Assembly (NCBI RefSeq): GCF_031143425.1
Contig: NC_090444.1
Coordinates: forward strand, 1,354,396,323-1,354,460,322
Source of the DNA: Pleurodeles waltl
Lineage: Eukaryota; Chordata; Amphibia; Caudata; Salamandridae
Direction: 5' to 3'
Length of the DNA: 64,000 nt
The number at the start of each line of letters is the position of its first letter. The stretch's first letter is position 1. This document shows positions 57,931 to 64,000 of the stretch, piece after piece. The position numbers were made by a program, and so were the translations under genes. The notes beneath the pieces are model-generated. The model was given only the letters and a program-made list of their open reading frames with translations. It was not told the DNA's origin and ran no database searches.

Positions 57931-59421
57931 ATGGCACCCCAAAGACATCCCAGGTTCTCTGACGCAGAACTCAGGGTCATGGTGGAGGAAATAGTACGTG
58001 TAGAGCCCCAGCTATTCGGGGCACAGGTGCAGCACACCACAATAGCTAGGAAGATGGAGCTATGGCAAAGGATAGTCGACAGGGTCAACGCGGTGGGACA
58101 GCATCCACGCAATCGGGAGGACATCAGGAAGCGATGGAACGACCTACGGGGGAAGGTGCGTTCCATGGTATCAAGGCACAACATTGCGGTGCAGAAGACT
58201 GGCGGCGGACCCCCACCTACTCCCCCAGAATTTACAGCATGGGAGGAGGAAGTCTTGCACATCCTGCATCCTGAGGGCCTCGCAGGAGTATCTGGAGGAA
58301 TGGACTCTGGTAAGTCAATGCTAACTACTACTTCCCACCCCCACCCCACCTGCATGCCAAATCATACCCCCACCCCCATCACAACAACTCCTTGCAAATG
58401 TCCCACCATCACAACCCACCCATCGCAACACCAAGCCCTGCATGCGACCATAAAGCATGGACACCCATCACCAAAGCATGCCCACTGCACACACACATCA
58501 CCCCCACAAGCCACCCTCACAAAAGCCCCCACAAGGGAATGCCTGCACTTGGGTACACGGACACCCACCCATCACATGAAATGCCACACACAGAAGCTAT
58601 AACCATACCTTCATACCCCTGCAGGACCCGAACGCCACCACACCGCCACGGAGGGTACAGAGATGTCCAACCCACCCCCAGAAGAGGCCCCCAGCGATGA
58701 CAGCAGCTCTGTCGACCTGGACCAAGATGACCAGCCCGGCCCATCGGGGACCTCTGGACAGTCGGTTCCCCACACACAGCCACAGGCTACACCAGACCTA
58801 ACCCCCTCTGGGAACACCAGCACAGCTCCCACCCAGCGGGCCCATGCCTCTGTCTCCAGGACACGTCAATCAGTGGTGTGTCCGCCACTACAGGGCACCC
58901 AGGTTGACCCACCACCCCAACAACAACAGGGACCTGGGGGCAGTGGTAGTGGGCACACCGTCCAGGGGACAGAGGCCCAGGAACACAGGGGAACTAGGAG
59001 GGCTGCTGTGCGACAGGGGGGGGACAGGCCCAGGGAACCCACTCTCCAAGAGGCCCTCACCACCATCATGGGAGCATACCACCACTCCCAGGAGATGATG
59101 GCGACGTTACTGGCCAGGTTCCAGGAGATCCAGGCACAGCAGGAGGAACGGTACATGGGGTTCAGAGATGAACTGAGGAACATTGGATCTGCAATGGGGA
59201 CCATAGTCCTGGCCCTTAACCAGATAGTCACCACATTGCGGGACCATGTGGCACCCCAAAGGGCCCCTGTCACTAGCCTGGACCAGGAACAGCCTACCAC
59301 CTCCGCCGGCGCTAGTGGACAGGAGGCCCCCACACAACGACAGGCCACCAGAACCCCACCTCCTGCTGAAGAACAACCACCCCGCAAGCGGAACCTGAGA
59401 TCTCACAAGAAGACAGAGTAG
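57931..59421 (+). CDS. Harbinger C Myb/SANT-like gene 1 (two exons, intact)
   Basis: Exon 1 (57931-58309) and exon 2 (58625-59421) join in phase after one base, giving 391 residues without a stop. The donor is GTAAGT at 58310 and the acceptor is GCAG ending at 58624. Residues 5-95 form a Myb/SANT-like domain (FSDAELRVMVEEIVRVEPQL, WQRIVDRVNAVGQHPRNRED, RKRWNDLRGK). Then come an acidic-Pro/Gln linker, a helical segment (LQEALTTIMGAYHHSQEMMA, EERYMGFRDELRNIGSAMG) likely to oligomerise, and a basic tail (PPRKRNLRSHKK). Splicing is predicted from the conserved sites and phase in copies A and C. It is the only gene in the three copies that looks fully translatable. Confidence 0.82.
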
Positions 59422-59634
59422 GATGCCAAGACCCCCGCCAGCATAAGATACCCCCTGATGTCATCCCACTGTCCCACATTGTCACCCTGTCCAACCTTTA
59501 ACTGCCCCTGCTCCATCCTTCCACAGGCATATGGACAATGCACCTGTGAAACTGAGAACTGGACTCTGCCATGGACATTACTCCACCCCCACCCATCACC
59601 GTTTGACAATCATGTACCTATATGTAGCACTAGA

Positions 59635-59640
59635 AATAAA
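59635..59640 (+). terminator. Polyadenylation signal of gene 1 (Harbinger C)
   Basis: AATAAA lies about 210 bases after the gene 1 stop, at the homologous position to 15690 in copy A. Confidence 0.55.
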
Positions 59641-59926
59641 TCACTTATTGCACTTAAAATAACAGGAGTCTGCTTGTATTTTTCACAAATGTATTACACA
59701 TAACGGTGCAATAATGTCCAGTTACATTGTGATGACAACATACCAAGGTCAATAAGCTGTAGTCCATGGGCAAACAAAGCAGAAGTCACGCAGTGGGTCA
59801 TACAGCTCTGAAAATGGAAGGGAAAGTCACAACTCAGTTAAAAGGAACTGGGGGGAAACACAGACAGTAGAGACGCAGGAGGCCTTAAGTAATTGTGAAA
59901 TGGCGTGGGTAATTCATACCTGTGTG

Positions 59927-60887
59927 CTACTGAAAATATTGTTGTATCACTGTATCCCTGTTGTCCGTGTCGTCCCCATCGTCTTCCTCCTCTTCATTCT
60001 CCACAGGCTCCACAGCTGCTACACCACCACCATCTGGACCATCCTCCTGCAGAAAAGGCACCTGGCGTCGCAATGCAAGATTGTGAAGCATACAGCAGGC
60101 CACGATGATATGGCACACCTTCTTTGGTGAGTACATTAGGGATCCACCTGTCATATGCAGGCACCTAAACCTGGCCTTCAGAAGGCCGAAGGTTCTTTCT
60201 ATAATCCTCCTAGTACGCCCATGGGCCTCATTGTACCATTCCTCTGCCCTTGTCCTGGGATTCCTCACTGGGGTCAGTAGCCACGACAGGTTGGGGTAAC
60301 TAGAGTCACCTAATAACCACACATGGTGTCTCTGTAGCTGTTCCATCACATAAGGGATGCTGCTATTTCGCATAACATACGCGTCATGCACTGACCCAGG
60401 GAACTTGGCATTTACATGGGAGATGTACTGGTCAGCCAAACAGACCACCTGGACATTCATCGAATGATAACTTTTTCTGTTCCTGTACACCTGTTCACTT
60501 CCCTTGGGGGGAACCAAAGGCACATGGGTCCCATCAATGGCACCAATGACGTTGGGGATTTGTCCAAGGGCATAGAAATCACCCTTCACTGTAGCCAATT
60601 CATCCACCTCAGGGAAAACAATGTAGCTCCGCATGTATTTCATCAGGGCAGACAACACTCTGGACAAAACCTTAGAAAACATAGGCTGACATCCCTGATG
60701 ACATGGCCACTGTTGTCTGAAAAGACCCACTTGCCAAAAAATGGAGTACTGACAGAATCTGCACCAGAGGGGGTATCCCTGTGGGTTGGCGGATGGGGGA
60801 CATCAGGTCTGGCTCCAGCTGGGCACACAGTTCATGTATAGTGGCTCTGTCAAGCCTGTATCTAAGTATAATATGTCGTTCTTCCAT
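59927..60887 (-). pseudogene. Harbinger C HARBI1-like transposase
   Basis: Minus strand, from the ATG at 60887 (MEERHIILRYRLDRATIHEL). The DDE residues lie in VIGAIDGTHVPLVPPKGSEQ, WLLGDSSYPNLSW and RRIIERTFGLLKARFR. The tail is acidic. Compared with copies A and B two bases are missing near 60690, which shifts the frame in the N-terminal third; the catalytic core itself is open. The C-run that breaks copies A and B is absent here. The frame is also open upstream to 61067, with an AG acceptor-like site near 60960, so an extra 5' exon is possible. Confidence 0.87.
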
Positions 60888-61117
60888 TGTCGACAGGTCC
60901 ACCAGCGGTCGGTACACGGGAGGATTAATCCTTCTCCTCGCAAGTCCCAGCGGACGGTGCCTAGGAAGGACAACATGGAGCACAGAGTCAAGCGAACCAC
61001 AGGTTCGTACACACAGCTTGCACAGTAAAAGATTCGCAATGCATAGAATGGCTTGTATGAGTGGCAATGCACGGCCTAGGCCTGTGTGACGCAGTAGAAA
61101 TTATGCCATGTGGGCCC

Positions 61118-61408
61118 TTGAAATGGCGGCTGCCTGACCTGTGAAGTGTGACAGTGGGATGTGAGGTCAATGCGCTGGCGTGGCACACCGTGGCGGTAGG
61201 CGGTCGAAGACCGCGGTGCCAAGCCGCATTGGTTAACATTGAAGCCTATGGGTTTCAGTAGCCAATGACGATGTGCGCCGGCGGTCGCGGTACGCACCGC
61301 TGCGGGCGTGACCGCCATTTTCTATCTGCTTAATCACTCGAGACCTGATCATCCACAGGAGAGGACCTATACTGCAAGTGCTGCTGTGACCTCGGTCTGG
61401 AAGTGACA
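61118..61408. promoter_or_regulatory. Bidirectional promoter candidate (Harbinger C)
   Basis: Between the divergent transposase and gene 2. From left to right it holds AAATGGCGGC (61121), ATTGG (61228), CCAAT (61262) and ACCGCCATTTTC (61311). The outer motifs mirror each other and resemble YY1 sites, and the inner ones are CCAAT boxes facing each other. The layout is shared with copies A and B. Confidence 0.42.
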
Positions 61409-63964
61409 ATGGCTGCTGCGACTGGGGAAAGGGCCCCTGCCTTCACATCTGAGGAATTGGAGAAACTTGTTGATGGGGTCCTCCCCCAGTATGCGCTACT
61501 CTACGGTCCTCCAGACCAACAGGTAAGTACACTGGGAGCACGTAGTATGGGCTATGCCTATGTTGAGTGGGGTGGATGTAAGATGGTGGGGAGGGGAGCG
61601 AATGAGGAGTGCATCGCACGACAGATGAGAGCATGTGCCACATGGCAAGGTTGGGGAGGGGGGGCCACTCACATCGACCATGCAGTAAAGTGATGATATT
61701 TCCTTTCCCTCCCTGTACATGTCACATAGGTGAGCGCCCATCAGAAGATCGACATTTGGCATGCCATCGCCAAGGACGTCCTGGCCCTGGGGGTCCACAA
61801 CAGACGGGGCACCCACTGCCGAAAGAGGTGGGAGGACATCCGCCGCGGGGCCAGAAAGACCGCCGAGTCTCTGCTGGGGATGGCCTCCCAACGTAGGAGG
61901 GGTGCCAGCCGCCAATTGACCCCCCTGATGTCCCGGATCCTGGCGGTGGCCTACCCCGATTAGGATGGGCGCGTGAGGACATCACAGCAGACACTAGGGG
62001 GTGAGTATCTGAACATTCTGCTATCTTTGCGCGCAGTGGAGGTGTCTGGGTTGGGAAGGAGGGCTGTGGGTAACTCTAGGCCAGGGCCCTTTCTGTAGGC
62101 TAGGCCCCTCCGTTAGGCATGATCCTGTGCCCCCGCCCGCCACCTCTGTAGGGGGCCAAGTACAGCTATCCATGGTCCTGCATCACCCATGTGTGCATTT
62201 GTCGTCCATAGACGTGTAGGCCTAGTCACAACAACTGAGTAGTGTACCCCGATTGCGCAGCGTAGTGCTGGGGGCTTCTGTGTCTGTCCTCTCCGACAAC
62301 GGTGTTGCCAATGCATGCACTCAACCTGTCTTTATTTCTCCACCCCCCCCATTTTCTTTGTCTTCCTGTGCATGTGTGCATTAGCATCATCAGGCGGAGG
62401 AGAAGTGGCATCGGCGCACGAGGGAGCTGCATCTCACATGGCCCCGGAGGGCCATGCAACAGACTCCGAGTTCACCAGTGAGACGGAGGGCGAGGGGAGC
62501 TCCACAACGGGGACCCGTGGAGACGTCAGCGACACCGACACGTCCTCGGAAGGGAGCTCCCTTGCGGTGGCGGCAACATCCGTGCCCACCGCCACAACAG
62601 GTACAGCCGCCACCCAGCGCACCAGCCCCGCCCTCCCAGCAGCCCCTCAGCCTTCGCTCCGTGCCCGCTCGCCCAGGAAGGCGGGCATCTCCTTCGCCCC
62701 AGGCACCTCAGGCCCTGCCCCAGTTACCCCTGCTGCCCTCAGTGAGGAGGTCATTGACCTCCTGAGGACCATCATTGTTGGGCAGTCTACCCTTTTGAAT
62801 GCCATCCAGGGTGTAGAAAGGGAGGTGCATCGGAGCAATGCAAACCTGGAGGGCATTCATTCAGGTCAGGCTGCCCATCAGCGATCGTTCAACGCTCTGG
62901 CCTCAGCACTGACGGCAGCCATTGTCCCTGTCTCCAGCCTCCCTCTTCTAACTGCCTCCACCCAGTCCCAGTCTCCTGTTCCTCAGCCTATCCCATCCAC
63001 ACTATCTGACCAGCCTGCACACACCTCAACACCCAAGGGCAGCTCATCCAGACATAAGCACCACAGATCCCACAAGCATTCACCCAAGCAACATCCACAT
63101 GCAGACATGGCAACGGTCACTACCACCTCTGTGTCCCCCTCCTCCTCGTCTCCCTCCTCCCTCCCTGTGACGTCTCCACTCACACCTGCATGCACACCAC
63201 CATCAGCCAGTACTTCCATCACCAGCACACCCTCCAGTACAGTCCGCACACGTGCAGTCACCACCCCCACTGCCATTTACACGTCCCCTGTGTCCTCTCC
63301 CAGTGTGTCTGTCACCCCCTCTTCCAAACCACACAAACACAGGCAGCCACCCACCCAACAGCCATCCACCTCACGACAGCCTACGTCACAAGCACCTGCA
63401 CCCAAAGACAGCACACTTGACTCTCCTACAACCACATCCTCTTCCTCCACTCCCATAACCACTACACCTACCCGTCCCTGTCTTTCCAAATTGCTTTTCC
63501 TTTCCAACCTTGACCTCTTTCCAAACACTGACCCACCCCCTCCATCTGGTAAGAGTCCAAAGAGCACCTCAGCCACCACCAGCCCTGCATCTAGTATGAC
63601 CATAGTGCAGGGCTATTGGAGTCCACCAGCTCCTAGGGCAGGGACATCGCCCAGCAGCAAGGGGACAGCCAGCCCACCCCCTGGGAAGAGGACCAAAAAA
63701 AATAAGGGCTGGCGCCAGAAGCCTGAGACGGCTGCCACCAAGGAGAGTGGCCTTGCCCCGTCACCTGCCACATCATCTAAGGGAGGCAAGGGCCAGAGAG
63801 CTGCAGCGAAGGAGGGCAAGGGCAGCAGGGCGGAGAAGACATGCAGCAGGCGAGCGCACCAGGAGGGCCCCACCAGCCCCATACCGGGTGTGACGGACGA
63901 CACCCACGGGCCCAAGACTCCATCACAGGAGGGCCCCGCCACCGCGAGGTCGGAGGGCGACTAA
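61409..63964 (+). pseudogene. Harbinger C Myb/SANT-like gene 2 (three exons, one stop)
   Basis: Exon 1 (61409-61522) ends in a GTAAGT donor. Exon 2 (61730-62000) encodes the second Myb/SANT-like fold (SAHQKIDIWHAIAKDVLALG, THCRKRWEDIRRGARKTAES). Exon 3 (62394-63964) is open for about 520 residues and is Ser/Thr/Pro-rich, with a helix (LSEEVIDLLRTIIVGQSTLL), a His/Lys-rich patch (SRHKHHRSHKHSPKQH) and a basic end. Phases 0 and 1 join cleanly, for a nominal 651 residues. An in-frame TAG at 61961-61963 near the end of exon 2 breaks it; copies A and B have TTG there. Gene 2 is not a duplicate of gene 1. Confidence 0.75.
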
Positions 63965-64000
63965 GCGGGGAGTCTTGGCCAGGTCTGGCTCCCTTGAAAG

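Larger units (their letters stand above)
57337..64000 (+). mobile_element. Harbinger C, 5' part to end of window
   Basis: It starts GGGGGTCATTCCAACC at 57337 and shows the same three-gene layout as copy A. Gene 1 is intact, the transposase has one frameshift and gene 2 has one stop. The right terminus and duplication lie beyond base 64000. The first 100 bases hold ACCGCC/GGCGGT arms like those of the MITEs. Confidence 0.9.

Overview
The window reads as intergenic DNA from a large, repeat-swollen vertebrate genome. I found no host exon, tRNA or rRNA. The mix of Ty3/gypsy elements with long LTRs, a DIRS-type tyrosine-recombinase element, L2-like LINEs and large PIF/Harbinger DNA transposons is what is known from salamanders. 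A newt such as Pleurodeles, where Harbinger expansion has been reported, is my best guess; it is an inference, not something the sequence proves.

Layout. 1-4762: 3' part of LTR element 1 (Gag with a SCAN-like capsid segment, zinc knuckle and protease; then integrase, reverse transcriptase and RNase H). 4854-8807: a decayed two-ORF LINE on the minus strand. 8890-about 34700: a DIRS element whose recombinase gene is split by LTR element 2 (12378-34051, 5-bp target duplication GTTTC). Element 2 is itself loaded with a nearly full-length Harbinger (A, 13437-21919, inside the 5' LTR), a partial inverted Harbinger (B, 22033-27030) and two hairpin-chain MITEs inside its integrase region. 36511-37757: a 471-bp tandem repeat running into a (TA)n tract. 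About 39690-51497: an old LTR element 3 on the minus strand, broken by a perfect solo LTR (40236-43076), an unassigned block and two L2 pieces. 52320-56346: LTR and gag-protease of element 4 on the plus strand. 56352 to the end: a fifth LTR carrying MITE 3 and Harbinger C, which runs off the window.

How the parts relate. Elements 1, 2 and 3 all place integrase before reverse transcriptase, the order of the Gmr1-like branch of Ty3/gypsy. Elements 2 and 3 both have lysine where the integrase catalytic glutamate should be. The Harbinger copies carry three genes: a two-exon Myb/SANT-like gene, an oppositely oriented HARBI1-like DDE transposase, and a three-exon second Myb/SANT-like gene that diverges from the transposase across a shared promoter. 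The MITEs share the Harbinger terminal repeat and 3-bp target duplications, so they were probably moved by this transposase.

The most unusual object is the MITE family. Three copies each consist of about 12-13 consecutive short palindromes in a conserved order, with compensating base changes in the stems.
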